Assembly: GCA_904393835.1 (NCBI GenBank)
Contig: CAJFNC010000008.1
Coordinates: forward strand, 62,001-126,000
Reading direction: 5' to 3'
Origin: an uncultured Ruminococcus sp.
Lineage (GTDB): Bacteria > Bacillota > Clostridia > Oscillospirales > Acutalibacteraceae
DNA: 64,000 nucleotides
In this document: positions 1 to 9,005 of the stretch, piece after piece
Numbering within the stretch: the first letter of the stretch is position 1
Layout of the letters: every line of letters begins with the position of its first letter
The notes under the pieces: model-generated
The model's database searches: none
Seen by the model: the letters and a program-made list of their open reading frames with translations, nothing else
Told to the model about the DNA's origin: nothing
Position numbers and translations under genes: made by a program

Positions 1-558
1 TTCAAAATCACGCTTTCCGCTTCTGTATCGCACCTCACCGCTCGGGTTGCTTTCATCAAATGGCGAAATCTTGTAGCTGTCGTCGTTATCTTCAAGCAGA
101 TTAATACTTAAATACCAGCACAAATTTCTTGTCTTGTCATCATTGTTTGTGACATCCATTGTTATAAATAAATATGATTTATCATCAAGAATTTTTCCGT
201 TTTCGTCGATTTTGCACTCGTTAAAATATTCAAATTCGTTCTTTTTTACCGACTCCGGCAAAGTTTTCCCCTTGTAAAAGCTGAAATTCGAATAACGCAG
301 ACCGTTTTTTTCTATGGTTTTGCTTTTGTCATATACAAAGGTCTTGTTGATTGTATCGTTATCCTCCAATCCGCCCAAATTAATATTATTATCAATATCG
401 TCAATTCCGTTTTTGCCTGCAAAGTCATTAAATTCATCATATGCAAGGTCAAGTGTCGCGGCATTTTTATCGTTATTAGTATCTTCACATCCGCAAAAAA
501 GCACCGTGCCCGTTACAATCAAAGCACACAGAATACCGGCAATATATTTATTATTCAT
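1..558 (-). CDS. Secreted lipoprotein, unidentified (C-terminus beyond window)
   Basis: The frame opens with ATG at 558 behind an AGGAGAG ribosome site and stays open to base 1, giving 186 residues with no stop. The N-terminus is a short basic start (MNNKY), a hydrophobic stretch and a Cys near residue 21 (VLFCGC), which fits a lipoprotein signal with an imperfect lipobox. The rest is rich in Asp, Asn and Lys, as in many extracytoplasmic clostridial lipoproteins, and a beta-rich segment (YLFITMDV) suggests an Ig-like or DUF-type substrate domain. I do not recognise the family. The gene is read toward the left edge, so its end and downstream neighbours are unseen. Lipoprotein status is likely; function is unknown. 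Confidence 0.7.
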   Translation of the reverse strand, partial: MNNKYIAGILCALIVTGTVLFCGCEDTNNDKNAATLDLAYDEFNDFAGKNGIDDIDNNINLGGLEDNDTINKTFVYDKSKTIEKNGLRYSNFSFYKGKTLPESVKKNEFEYFNECKIDENGKILDDKSYLFITMDVTNNDDKTRNLCWYLSINLLEDNDDSYKISPFDESNPSGEVRYRSGKRDFE

Positions 559-804
559 TATTTGATTTCTCTCCTTAAATAATTATAATTATATGTATAA
601 TAAACGCTTTCAAATATACGGTTATTAATTTATCACCATATAACTACCGTGTCAATACGTTTTTTAATATTGTCAATAAATTTTTAACGCAAAAAATACG
701 CCAATGATTTAGCGATAGTAAGCTTCTATAATAATAATTAATACCATATATAAATTTTGTAATTTAATAACAATCTGCCATTATTAGCATTTTTAACGAC
801 ACAA
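559..804. other. AT-rich intergenic gap
   Basis: A very AT-rich stretch between the lipoprotein gene start and the mrp terminator. It must hold the lipoprotein promoter, but I cannot pick a convincing -35/-10 pair. No RNA gene or repeat copy is visible. Confidence 0.4.
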
Positions 805-839
805 CACAAAACCCCGACGCTGAAGCATAACGTCGGGGT
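805..839 (-). terminator. Rho-independent terminator of mrp
   Basis: A 9-bp perfect stem, ACCCCGACG pairing with CGTCGGGGT, has an 11-base loop and is followed on the minus strand by a T-rich tail (TTTTGTGTTG). It lies 22 bases past the mrp stop codon. Confidence 0.85.
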
Positions 840-860
840 AAAATTTTATTACATAATTAT

Positions 861-1685
861 TTATTTGTTAAGAATTTTTTCAATTTCTTCGCAGGCTTCG
901 TCAAGATAGTTGCCGTCAAATGCCTCTATTTTTCCGTTGTCCACAAATGTTGCAATCTGCGGATCTATCGGCAGCTTAGCCAATACCTTTGTGTTGTATT
1001 TTTCAGCGACCTCGTCAATGTGGCTTTCACCGAACACGGAGAATTTCTTTCCGCAATCGGGGCACACAAAATAGCTCATATTTTCAACAATTCCCAACAC
1101 GGGCACATTCATCATCTGAGCCATTTTTACCGCCTTTTCAACTATCATGGAAACAAGCTCCTGCGGAGACGCCACCACTATAATGCCGTCAACAGGCAGG
1201 CTCTGGAAAACAGTCAGCGGAACATCGCCTGTTCCCGGAGGCATATCGACAAACATATAATCAACATCGCCCCAGTAAACGTCCGTCCAGAACTGCTTTA
1301 CCGTACCCGTAATCATCGGCGAACGCCATACAACGGGGTCGGTTTCGTGCTCAAGCAAAAGGTTGATTGACATTATCTTTATGCCCGTCTCGCTTTCGGC
1401 AGGCAAAATTCCCTTGTCGCAAGCCAATGCTCTTTCGTGTTTGCCAAAAGCCTTGGGAATTGACGGACCCGTAATGTCGGCGTCAAGCACGGCTGTTTTT
1501 GCGCCTCTGCGGTTAAACGCAACGGCAAGCATAGAAGTTACCAGGCTTTTGCCTACTCCGCCCTTGCCTGACACTACGCCGATTACTTTTTTAACCTTGC
1601 TGTATTTGTTAAGCTCCTCCAAAAGGCTCTCTTTGTTTTCCTTGCAGTTGGAGCTGCACGATGAACAATCGTGACTGCATCCCAT
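861..1685 (-). CDS. mrp: Mrp/NBP35-family Fe-S cluster carrier ATPase
   Basis: This is a 274-residue cytosolic P-loop ATPase of the Mrp/NBP35 (ApbC) family, thought to carry and deliver [4Fe-4S] clusters. The deviant Walker A motif GKGGVGKS lies near residue 41, a switch-like DMPPGTGD near 147, and the cluster-binding CPDC pair near 208. The N-terminus has extra cysteines (CSHDCSSCSSNC), as in the NBP35-like form common in clostridia, and the length is normal. ATG at 1685 follows GAGGT. The gene has its own terminator downstream. The family call is firm; the actual client proteins cannot be told from sequence. Confidence 0.93.
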   Translation of the reverse strand: MGCSHDCSSCSSNCKENKESLLEELNKYSKVKKVIGVVSGKGGVGKSLVTSMLAVAFNRRGAKTAVLDADITGPSIPKAFGKHERALACDKGILPAESETGIKIMSINLLLEHETDPVVWRSPMITGTVKQFWTDVYWGDVDYMFVDMPPGTGDVPLTVFQSLPVDGIIVVASPQELVSMIVEKAVKMAQMMNVPVLGIVENMSYFVCPDCGKKFSVFGESHIDEVAEKYNTKVLAKLPIDPQIATFVDNGKIEAFDGNYLDEACEEIEKILNK

Positions 1686-1796
1686 AAAAATACCTCATTT
1701 CAAGTGATTTTTAACGGCAAAATTCACGCCGTTTATCTGAATTATTCAGGCAATGCGCCAAGCATACCTGCTGTTATTTTAACCTTTATTTCCGCT

Positions 1797-2597
1797 TTAT
1801 TCCTCCACTGCATAAACATTCTCTGCTTCTTCGGTGGATTCGGCAGCGGCTTGAGTCGGTTCCTCATACACGGTTTCAGGCGGCAAAGTCGTAGCCGGCG
1901 CCTCGGTCCATTGCTGTGTGGGAGCCTGCGTCGGCGCTTGAGTAGGCACTTGTGTCGGCGCCTCGTTATAAACCTGTGTAGGTGCTTCTGTGTAAACCTG
2001 CGACTGCTGATATGCGGTCTGCTCCTGCGTTGTCTGTGCGACAGTTGTAGCCACCGTTGTTGACGGATTGGTCGATTCGTTTGTGTCGCCTTGAGTTGCG
2101 AAGTAAAATACGCCGACCGCTATTGCAGCAAGCACGCAGAGTACAATAAGGCATATAATTACCACCGTAACTACGCTTGTGCCCTTGCGGTTGTTTTTAC
2201 CGCGTGAATGTCCGCCGGATCTGCCCGAAGAGCCTTTTGCGCCCTTTTTGCCCTTTGACCCGCGTGACGAACCCTTGGCGCTTCTTGAAGACTGTGCGCT
2301 TGACCTGCGAGATTTTCCGCCGTTGCCGTAAACGCTGTCATAGTCGGGGTTTTCAAATTCCTCGTTTTCGTAGTCGTCATCGTCGCCCGTCTGAGCGTTA
2401 AAATTGTCACCGTAGTCGCTGTTGTCAGGTTCTTCCGCTGAAAACTCGGCATCCACCTGCGAGTTTTCTGTTTTATTCTTCTGCGGGATTGACGCTCCGT
2501 CCGTATCAAAGTTGTCAGCCTCAAAGTCAGGCGCTTTTTTCGTTTTATCGCTGTTGGAGTAGATATCCTCCGTAAATTCACGTTCTCTGTCGTCCAT
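1797..2597 (-). CDS. Single-pass membrane protein with Thr/Gln/Pro-rich outer tail
   Basis: The 266-residue protein has three parts. Residues 1-95 are very acidic and Asn/Asp/Glu-rich. Residues 96-140 are a basic Ser/Gly/Lys/Arg stretch. A hydrophobic helix at about 143-168 (VVIICLIVLCVLAAIAVG) is the only membrane segment. The outer tail (170-266) is low-complexity and built from short APTQ/YTEAPTQ-like units, a composition typical of cell-wall-spanning linkers. By the positive-inside rule the basic segment puts the N-terminus in the cytoplasm. There is no catalytic domain. AAAGGAG precedes the ATG. The gene appears monocistronic, and no clear terminator is seen before mrp. Function is unknown; it could be a wall-anchoring or stress-sensing scaffold. 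Confidence 0.75.
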   Translation of the reverse strand: MDDREREFTEDIYSNSDKTKKAPDFEADNFDTDGASIPQKNKTENSQVDAEFSAEEPDNSDYGDNFNAQTGDDDDYENEEFENPDYDSVYGNGGKSRRSSAQSSRSAKGSSRGSKGKKGAKGSSGRSGGHSRGKNNRKGTSVVTVVIICLIVLCVLAAIAVGVFYFATQGDTNESTNPSTTVATTVAQTTQEQTAYQQSQVYTEAPTQVYNEAPTQVPTQAPTQAPTQQWTEAPATTLPPETVYEEPTQAAAESTEEAENVYAVEE

Positions 2598-2745
2598 AAT
2601 AATACTCCTTTCGTATTATTTGACATTAATTGCACAGATGATCAATATCTTAATGCAATGATAATCCCGATAAGCGAATTTGTCAAGTAACTTAAATTTA
2701 CCTGTATCGGCTTTGTTTTGAAAAACTTCCAAATACGCGCAATAA

Positions 2746-2859
2746 ATTCAAAGCCGGCAGAACAATGCGCTGCAAATCCGGTGGGGGATTGTATCCCCCA
2801 CTGAATTTTGATAATGTACGCCGCCTGTATAGACGGGAATATTAATCATGTTTGTTATA
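2746..2859 (-). repeat. Structured intergenic repeat, copy A
   Basis: Reading leftward from 2859 it has the left edge ATAACAAACATGATTAAT, the first hairpin around GTCTATACAGGC, a second hairpin with a long GTGGGGGA/TCCCCCAC stem, and a third GCAGCGC...TCTGC hairpin. It stops after GGCTTTGA, so the fourth hairpin is cut short. It lies in the same sense as the GH13 lipoprotein gene and starts 17 bases after that gene's stop codon. Confidence 0.85.
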
Positions 2860-2875
2860 CCGACTCCATACGCAA

Positions 2876-4525
2876 TTATTCAGCCGACTTAAGAATTACC
2901 GTTGACTGAGCGGGCAAAGTGATTTTTCCGTCTTTCAGCTCAATGTGCTTGTCGGAACTTTCGGCAACGAGGTCTGCCCTTACCTCCGCGTTTTTAATCA
3001 TATCATCTGTTATTGTGAGGTCAACGGACTCTTTTGCGTTAAAATTATGAATGATCATAAGCTTTGAGCCGTCGTACTCGGTGTAGAACGCGCAAATGTT
3101 TCTGTTGTCAAAATCCTGAGTGCCGGTAATTTCGCCGCGCGCAATTTCAGGGTTCTGATTTTTAATCTTTATAATTCTGCGGTAGTAGTTGAGCAGGGAG
3201 TCCTTGTCGGCAAGCTGCTGTTTTACGCCGCCGTTATCGGGCTCGTCCATAACATCGCCTATACCGTTTACAAATATACTCGGCATATTGTCGCTGTCAA
3301 AAATCATTGCCGTTCTGTAAGCTGCGTCGTTTGTCGTATTGGGAGCTTTTATGCCGATTTCCTCACCATAGTAAATGTAGGGGTTGCCCGGAAACAGCAT
3401 ATAAACTGCGGCGGCAAGCTTTTCATACCCCAAACCACGGCTGAGTGCGTTGGCGCTTCTGACCTGGTCGTGGTTTGACAGGAAATAAGCGTTGATAGCG
3501 TTGGGATTGCTCTCTTTCATTTTTTCGTTGTAGTTTTGAACCTTCTGCGCCAATGCGGAGCCGTTTTGCCCCAGTACATTGCTTATAAACATACCAGATG
3601 TCTGAGCAAACTTAAACGAAAACAGGCTGTCAATTCCCGAAGTGTACAGTTTTTCAATATCGGAATCATCTGTCCAGTCCTCGCCTACCATATATACGTC
3701 CGGATTGATTTTTTGACATTCGGAGTAAAACCACTTCAAAAATTCAGCGCCGTCTGTATCTTTATTTGTAAAATACTTGCAGGCGTCAAGTCGGAAACCG
3801 TCAACACCGCGGTCAAGCCAGAATTTAGCAATCTTTTTGAACTCATCTCTCGTTTTGTCGGAATTAAGGTTCCACTCGGGCATTTCGGGTGAAAAGTTTG
3901 CTTCGCAGGCATAGCCGTTTGCAAGCAAGTTGTAGTTTGTGTCATCATCAAAGTAAGATGTTTTGTGAATTTCAAAATATTCGGCATTGCCGTCCATTTT
4001 GCCCTCAGCAACCTCTTCAACAGCCTTTGTATAAAGAGGATTCTCAGAGGAAATGTGGTTTAGCACTAAGTCCATAATCAGCTTAATTCCGCGCTTGTGG
4101 CACTCCTCGACAAGCGTGTCAAGGTCATCAAGCGTACCGAAATCAGGGTCAATGTCATAGTAATTTTCAACGTCATATTTGTGATAAGACTTTGACGGCA
4201 TAATCGGAGTAAGCCAAATACCGTCGATTCCCAGGTCGTCTCCCGTGTTGGGATCGCCGTCGTTGAGGTAGTCGAGCTGAGAAATTATACCCTGCAAATC
4301 TCCTACGCCGTCGTCGTTTGAATCGCAGAATGAATGAACAAAAATTTGATAAAAGTTTCTGTATTTGTCGGTTGAAGCCGTCGCCTGAATATCGGCAATC
4401 GGGTCGCTTACTTCACCGTTATTACTGTTATTTCCACTGCTTTCATCCGCAGCCGTATTACAGCCCGCAAGCACGCAGCTGCCGACTACGGCAATACAAA
4501 GCAAAAGCGCAATGATTTTCTTCAT
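2876..4525 (-). CDS. GH13 alpha-amylase-family lipoprotein
   Basis: The 549-residue protein starts with a lipoprotein signal (lipobox LAGC, Cys near residue 21), so it should be tethered outside the membrane. The GH13 barrel starts near residue 60. The four conserved regions are present: DLVLNH; GFRLDACKY with the nucleophile Asp; MVGEDW with the acid/base Glu; and LSNHDQ with the third Asp. A short beta-rich C-terminal domain follows. It probably cuts alpha-glucans or maltodextrins for the MalEFG importer encoded just upstream in the same direction. The malG terminator and repeat copy B lie between them, so it likely has its own promoter. Exact specificity (alpha-1,4 or neopullulanase-like) cannot be read from sequence. 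Confidence 0.92.
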   Translation of the reverse strand: MKKIIALLLCIAVVGSCVLAGCNTAADESSGNNSNNGEVSDPIADIQATASTDKYRNFYQIFVHSFCDSNDDGVGDLQGIISQLDYLNDGDPNTGDDLGIDGIWLTPIMPSKSYHKYDVENYYDIDPDFGTLDDLDTLVEECHKRGIKLIMDLVLNHISSENPLYTKAVEEVAEGKMDGNAEYFEIHKTSYFDDDTNYNLLANGYACEANFSPEMPEWNLNSDKTRDEFKKIAKFWLDRGVDGFRLDACKYFTNKDTDGAEFLKWFYSECQKINPDVYMVGEDWTDDSDIEKLYTSGIDSLFSFKFAQTSGMFISNVLGQNGSALAQKVQNYNEKMKESNPNAINAYFLSNHDQVRSANALSRGLGYEKLAAAVYMLFPGNPYIYYGEEIGIKAPNTTNDAAYRTAMIFDSDNMPSIFVNGIGDVMDEPDNGGVKQQLADKDSLLNYYRRIIKIKNQNPEIARGEITGTQDFDNRNICAFYTEYDGSKLMIIHNFNAKESVDLTITDDMIKNAEVRADLVAESSDKHIELKDGKITLPAQSTVILKSAE

Positions 4526-4649
4526 AATTTTCCCTTTCTGCCCCGAGGCAAATATCAGTTTTTATAAACCTTTAAGCAAAGCGGTTTTCTGATTATATTT
4601 TGGACTGTCTTTTTCAGCCCGATAAACACGCCGTTCCGCTTTGCCATGT

Positions 4650-4704
4650 GAATTTTGATAATGGATGCGTCTATAATAGCGGGGACATTATCCTATTTGT
4701 TATA
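4650..4704 (-). repeat. Structured intergenic repeat, copy B (left part only)
   Basis: Read leftward from 4704: TATAACAAATAGGATAATG, then a hairpin core closed by GATAATG and CATTATC, then AAAATT. Only the left edge and the first hairpin are recognisable. It lies between the malG terminator and the GH13 lipoprotein gene, in the sense of both. Confidence 0.75.
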
Positions 4705-4778
4705 TTTTGCAATAATAATTATTTATGGTTTTAAATTTGCAAATTCCGAGATTATTATACTTTTATAACTTGTATATC

Positions 4779-4807
4779 AAAAGGGCGGCAGCCTCAGACT
4801 GCCGCCC
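4779..4807 (-). terminator. Terminator of the malEFG genes
   Basis: A 9-bp stem GGGCGGCAG/CTGCCGCCC with a 7-base loop, followed on the minus strand by TTTT. It lies 21 bases past the malG stop and separates the importer genes from the amylase gene. Confidence 0.85.
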
Positions 4808-4827
4808 ATAAGAGCATAATTATTAAA

Positions 4828-5691
4828 TTAACCCTTAACGCCGCCGGCTGTTACGCCCTCTACGTAGTATCTCTGCATCAGCAGGAAGAGAACCGTAATA
4901 GGAACGGCAACGACTACCGAACCTGCAAGGAACTGCTTGTAGTATCTGTTCATAAAGTCGTTTGTTGTCATCAACTGCAAACCGATGGCAACCGTGTAGT
5001 TTTCACGCTTATCACCCATAATAATCTTGGCAAGAATAAAGTCTGTCCAAGGTCCGATGAATGATGTAAGTACGGTATAAACTACGATTGGCTTTGACAT
5101 AGGAAGAATAATCTTCCAGAAAATCTGGTTTTTGGTTGCGCCGTCAATGGTGGCCGCCTCGTCAAGAGCCCTTGGTATGGTATCAAAGAAGCCCTTTGAA
5201 ATCTGGAAGCCCAAACCTGCGCCGCAGCTGTAACAAATTACAAGTGCAACGAGAGTCTGTGTAAGACCCATTGCCTTAAGGAGATAGTAAATAGCGATCA
5301 TTGTCATAAAGCCCGGGAACATACCGAGAATCATACCAATGTTCATAAACTTTTTACGAGCCTTAAATCTGAGTCGGCTGAATGCGTAACTTACCATGAG
5401 GACTGATACAGTTGAAATTATGCAGCTGAAGCACGCAACTATAAATGTATTCATAAACCATCTTGGGAAGCTGAGCGCCGCATTACCGCCTGCGCCTGTA
5501 AACAAATCAATATAGTTTTGTAATGTCCACTCTTTCGGAATAAGGTAAGGTACTGCGATAAGACCTTCACCGCGGAACGAGTGCATTACCAGATATACAA
5601 ACGGAGAAATCCAGATAATTCCCATGACTGTAAGGAATAAGTAGATTAAGCCGTTTGCGAGATGTCTTCTAAACTTATAACTTTTTATCAT
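4828..5691 (-). CDS. malG: Maltodextrin ABC importer permease, MalG type
   Basis: This 287-residue inner-membrane permease has about six membrane segments. The EAA loop that docks the ATPase is at about residues 185-205 (EAATIDGATKNQIFWKIILP). It is the smaller permease of a carbohydrate-type (CUT1) ABC importer. Its ATG overlaps the malF stop by four bases (ATGA), so the two are translationally coupled. No ATPase gene is nearby; in Firmicutes a shared MsmK/MalK-like ATPase usually serves several such importers. Substrate assignment to maltodextrin rests on the similarity to MalG and the adjacent amylase. Confidence 0.9.
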   Translation of the reverse strand: MIKSYKFRRHLANGLIYLFLTVMGIIWISPFVYLVMHSFRGEGLIAVPYLIPKEWTLQNYIDLFTGAGGNAALSFPRWFMNTFIVACFSCIISTVSVLMVSYAFSRLRFKARKKFMNIGMILGMFPGFMTMIAIYYLLKAMGLTQTLVALVICYSCGAGLGFQISKGFFDTIPRALDEAATIDGATKNQIFWKIILPMSKPIVVYTVLTSFIGPWTDFILAKIIMGDKRENYTVAIGLQLMTTNDFMNRYYKQFLAGSVVVAVPITVLFLLMQRYYVEGVTAGGVKG

Positions 5692-7184
5692 GAGAACGCC
5701 TCCTCATCCTTCATAGATTTGGAATTGTTGTAAACTATCAGCGAAATGGTAGCGCAAACTATAAATACCAAAATACCTATCGCCGCGGCAAGTCCGTAAT
5801 CCTGTTGGTTCATCGTCAGATTAAACAGCCACGTTACAAGGATATCCGTTCTACCGGCCTGATAGAATTCTTCCGTTTTCGGACCGCCGCCCGTGAGAAG
5901 GTAGATAACGTTAAAGTTGTTAATGTTACCTACAAACTGCGTAATAAGCTGCGGAGTTGTTACGAAGATCATATACGGAAGCGTAATCTTTGTAAACGTC
6001 TTAACGGGACCCGCGCCGTCAATGCGCGCAGACTCATACAAGTCCTCGGGAATATTCATAAGAATACCCGACATTGACAGAATCGTGTACGGAATACCTA
6101 CCCAACAGTTTACAATAATTACCGTCATTCTCGCCATCAGCGTCGTTGAATTCAGGAACTGTATGTTTGGATTTTCACCCAGGAACATACCGAGCAGTAC
6201 GTTTATCGCACCGTTTTGCTGAAGCATCTGGTTCATAAGAAGAAGTGATACGAACTGGGGAACAGCAATTGTGATAACGAAAAGTGTTCTCCAAAACGCC
6301 TTGAATTTGATGCCCTTTTTGTTAATCATAAGGGCAAAAATCATACCGAGAATGTAGTTTGAGAATGTTGCTACTACTGCCCAAAGAAGCGTCCACTTGG
6401 TAAGCTCCATAAATGTTGTCGCTTTTCTTGCACCATCAACTACGTTGAGCAAATCCGAAAAGTTGTCCAAACCTATCCAGGTAAACAGCGTACCCGGAGG
6501 AAGATGGCTTTTGTCGTAGTTTGTAAACGCAATCAAAATCATAAAGATGAGCGGCAGAATATTGAAAATGCCGATCAAAAGCGTAGGCAAAGAAAGAAGT
6601 GTAATATGATATTTTCCGTCGAGGAAATCTTTAACATCAGCTATAAATGAAGTAGGCTTTTTGCCCTCAGCTTTCATCTGCTGATGCTTATATGCGTCTT
6701 TAATGTTATAGATATAAATGGCAAAAACTATTACCGTAATTACAATTGACAATACGGAATAGAGCAAAATAAGCATTGAGTTGTCGCCGTAAACCGTTTT
6801 CGGTATTATGCCGACGTATTCCCTGTGTGTCTCTACTGTACCGAGAGTACCGAATTTGCTGAGATAGGTCCAGCCAAAGAAAATCATGTAGAGAATGTAG
6901 AATACCTCTACCAACAAATAAATTATTCCCTTATAATATTTACCCTTTGAAAAGTCACCGACACCAAATATTATGTAGGAAAGTTTCGTAGCCCAGTCGC
7001 CTTTTACAAAAGTTACGCCGTAGTTCTTAAAGCCTCTGCCGATACCAAGAAAAAGTTTTGCGAAAAATCTTCCGATTGCCTTAAAAAAGGTAGCAAGCGC
7101 ATGCGGTATCGCAAGAATGAACTTTTTTAATTTATAGGCAAATTTCTGAAAAGGATTGAGCATTTTGTATTCAACGTATGTCAT
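5688..7184 (-). CDS. malF: Maltodextrin ABC importer permease, MalF type with N-terminal extension
   Basis: The 498-residue CUT1 permease is longer than a minimal MalF because of a roughly 190-residue N-terminal extension with membrane segments near residues 85-105 and 140-165, as often seen in clostridial MalF proteins. The transport core (about 200-490) has six segments and the EAA loop at about 385-405 (YESARIDGAGPVKTFTKITL). It pairs with MalG in the membrane. The malE-malF gap of 211 bases holds a strong stem-loop that may lower malF expression relative to malE. Start ATG at 7184 follows AGGAGAG. Confidence 0.9.
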   Translation of the reverse strand: MTYVEYKMLNPFQKFAYKLKKFILAIPHALATFFKAIGRFFAKLFLGIGRGFKNYGVTFVKGDWATKLSYIIFGVGDFSKGKYYKGIIYLLVEVFYILYMIFFGWTYLSKFGTLGTVETHREYVGIIPKTVYGDNSMLILLYSVLSIVITVIVFAIYIYNIKDAYKHQQMKAEGKKPTSFIADVKDFLDGKYHITLLSLPTLLIGIFNILPLIFMILIAFTNYDKSHLPPGTLFTWIGLDNFSDLLNVVDGARKATTFMELTKWTLLWAVVATFSNYILGMIFALMINKKGIKFKAFWRTLFVITIAVPQFVSLLLMNQMLQQNGAINVLLGMFLGENPNIQFLNSTTLMARMTVIIVNCWVGIPYTILSMSGILMNIPEDLYESARIDGAGPVKTFTKITLPYMIFVTTPQLITQFVGNINNFNVIYLLTGGGPKTEEFYQAGRTDILVTWLFNLTMNQQDYGLAAAIGILVFIVCATISLIVYNNSKSMKDEEAFS

Positions 7185-7327
7185 ATAAGCTCTCCTTAAT
7201 ATTGCAAGCTTGCAAATTGCGGGTAACCGGACAAATAATATTTTATTTTTTGCAGAAATAATAAGATATTATTCGCTCGACACCTGATTTTATTTTTGGT
7301 ACATACCCCAAAACTAAGTCTTTTTTT

Positions 7328-7357
7328 CGGGGTACCCTGCGATTGCAAAGTACCCCG
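7328..7357 (-). other. Stem-loop between malE and malF
   Basis: An 8-bp stem CGGGGTAC/GTACCCCG with a 14-base loop sits 38 bases past the malE stop. On the minus (coding) strand it is followed by A residues, not T, so it is not a standard terminator. It could protect the 3' end of a processed malE transcript or cause partial stopping, giving more binding protein than permease. Confidence 0.55.
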
Positions 7358-7395
7358 AATTTTGAAGTTAAACTCTGTCTAATCCGTTAATGACA

Positions 7396-8742
7396 TTAGC
7401 CTTCGTCTCTGATATTTTCAATTGTAGCCTTAAGAAGCTGCTTGATAGCGTCTGTATCATCGGGATTAAATTCATCTGCAATAAGCTGGTTACCGAGGTT
7501 AGCCATAGGATCCCAGAATGTTTTAGCAATGTTAACCTGTGCGCAAGAGTTAGAAGCCTGCTCTGCAATAGCCTGGAGAACAACGCTGTCTGTTACAACC
7601 TTATCTTTCTGAACTTCGAGGTTTGAAGGACCCCAGCCGAGTTCTTCGGCTCTCTGCTGCTGGCATACCTGTGAACCGAGGTAGAATGCAAGAATCTGAG
7701 CAGAAGCGGGGAATTTTGAAGAACCGTTTACGCCGAGGTATTTGTAACCGAACATTGAGATGAGCTGTTTGTCTTCGCCGTCAACGTTAATTGTCGGGAG
7801 CTTAGCAGCGCCGAAGTTGTCGCCGAGAGCTTCTTCGTTAACCGAAGTATCCCAAGAACCGTCAATACCTGCGCCGCAAGTATCGCTTGCAAAACCTGAA
7901 GCTACGTTCTTAACGTTGAGTGATACGAATGTACCCTTGTATTTTTTGATGAGTTTACCAAATGCCTGCAATGTCTTAACTGCAGCGTCCTCATCATAAT
8001 CTACGAATTTCTGTGTAATGCCGTCCTCTTCAAGACCGTCAACCTGCACGCCTGCAGTAAATGCGAATGTGCAAGAATAGAAACCGTCGCCGCAGTCCAT
8101 AACAAACTGTTTGCCGGCCTCCTTACAAGCTGCGAGAATATCCTCAAGCTTGCCTGCCTGCTCGTCGGAAACAACGCTCTTGTCATATACAAGATAGTAA
8201 CCGTTATCGTTTGTTTCGGGATAAGCGTAAAGCTCATCGTTGATTGTGCCTGCTGTTACTGTTTCTTCCTGATTAGCAGAAGAAACCACGTCCGCAAAGG
8301 CACAGGGAGAAATTACGCCTGCGTCAACAAGTAGGTTGAGCTGGTCACTCGGGAAGCTGAATACGTCGGCAGCTGTTGTAGCGTCGTTCATAAGAGCTGT
8401 AGCTGCGTCGCCTTCGCCCTGAGCAACAACCGAAATGTCGAACTTCTTATCAGGATAAAGCTTCTTAAATGCCTCAATCTGCTCTTTAGCAAGGTTTACT
8501 GTTGCGTCGGGCGCCCATACTTTAAGTGTGATTGTTGAGCCGTCCGCGCCTTCATCGCCGAACAAAGATTCGTCAACTTTACCTGTAGCAACGTCTGCCT
8601 GAGTAGCAGATGCGCCGCTGCCCGAATTACTTGAACCGTTTGAGCTGTTGTTTGAGCTCTCTTCACCTGAACCGCCTGTACAGCCTGCGAAAGCAGTAGC
8701 TGTCATGACGCCTGCCAAAAGAATGGCGAGAATCTTTTTCAT
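7396..8742 (-). CDS. malE: Maltodextrin-binding lipoprotein of ABC importer
   Basis: The 448-residue extracellular solute-binding protein (family 1) has a lipobox AFAGC with Cys at about residue 20, then a Ser/Asn/Gly linker to about residue 50, then the two-lobed binding domain. The start of the domain (ITLKVWAPDATVNLAKEQIEAF) is typical of MalE-type proteins. It captures oligosaccharides outside the cell and hands them to MalF/MalG. As first gene of the block it carries the long upstream regulatory region with repeated TTTGCACAA motifs. The family is certain; the ligand is inferred from neighbours. Confidence 0.92.
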   Translation of the reverse strand: MKKILAILLAGVMTATAFAGCTGGSGEESSNNSSNGSSNSGSGASATQADVATGKVDESLFGDEGADGSTITLKVWAPDATVNLAKEQIEAFKKLYPDKKFDISVVAQGEGDAATALMNDATTAADVFSFPSDQLNLLVDAGVISPCAFADVVSSANQEETVTAGTINDELYAYPETNDNGYYLVYDKSVVSDEQAGKLEDILAACKEAGKQFVMDCGDGFYSCTFAFTAGVQVDGLEEDGITQKFVDYDEDAAVKTLQAFGKLIKKYKGTFVSLNVKNVASGFASDTCGAGIDGSWDTSVNEEALGDNFGAAKLPTINVDGEDKQLISMFGYKYLGVNGSSKFPASAQILAFYLGSQVCQQQRAEELGWGPSNLEVQKDKVVTDSVVLQAIAEQASNSCAQVNIAKTFWDPMANLGNQLIADEFNPDDTDAIKQLLKATIENIRDEG

Positions 8743-8801
8743 TGGAATATCCCTCTTTCAATAAAATTTTAGTTTTCCTTAAAGGATTATCTTTTGGAGC
8801 A

Positions 8802-9005
8802 TTTGCACAAGTAAGCACTTAACTCTCTACATAAATAATATCAAAAAAGTAAAGCAATTTCAACTACCTTTATATATTTTATTTACATCGTTAAAATTTT
8901 TAAATTATTTTGTGCAAATTCACGAATATATTCTTTGATTTTTATTTTTTGCACAATTTTCCCTTTGATTTTTTGGTTAATTTGCGTATATTCCAATTGT
9001 GCATT
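8802..9005. promoter_or_regulatory. Repeated TTTGCACAA motifs upstream of malE
   Basis: The 9-mer TTTGCACAA or its complement TTGTGCAAA occurs at 8802-8810, 8910-8918 and 8948-8956, with a weaker copy, TTGTGCATT, at 8997-9005. The 644-base gap between malE and murE is otherwise very AT-rich. Clustering before a sugar-transporter gene suggests binding sites for a LacI- or AraC-type regulator. No regulator gene lies beside it. Confidence 0.5.

Noticed and set aside
1797-2597. Frameshifted or overlapping gene in the Thr/Gln/Pro repeat region
   Set aside because: Other frames here are open only because of the repeat's composition; the 266-codon frame has the ribosome site and a proper membrane helix.
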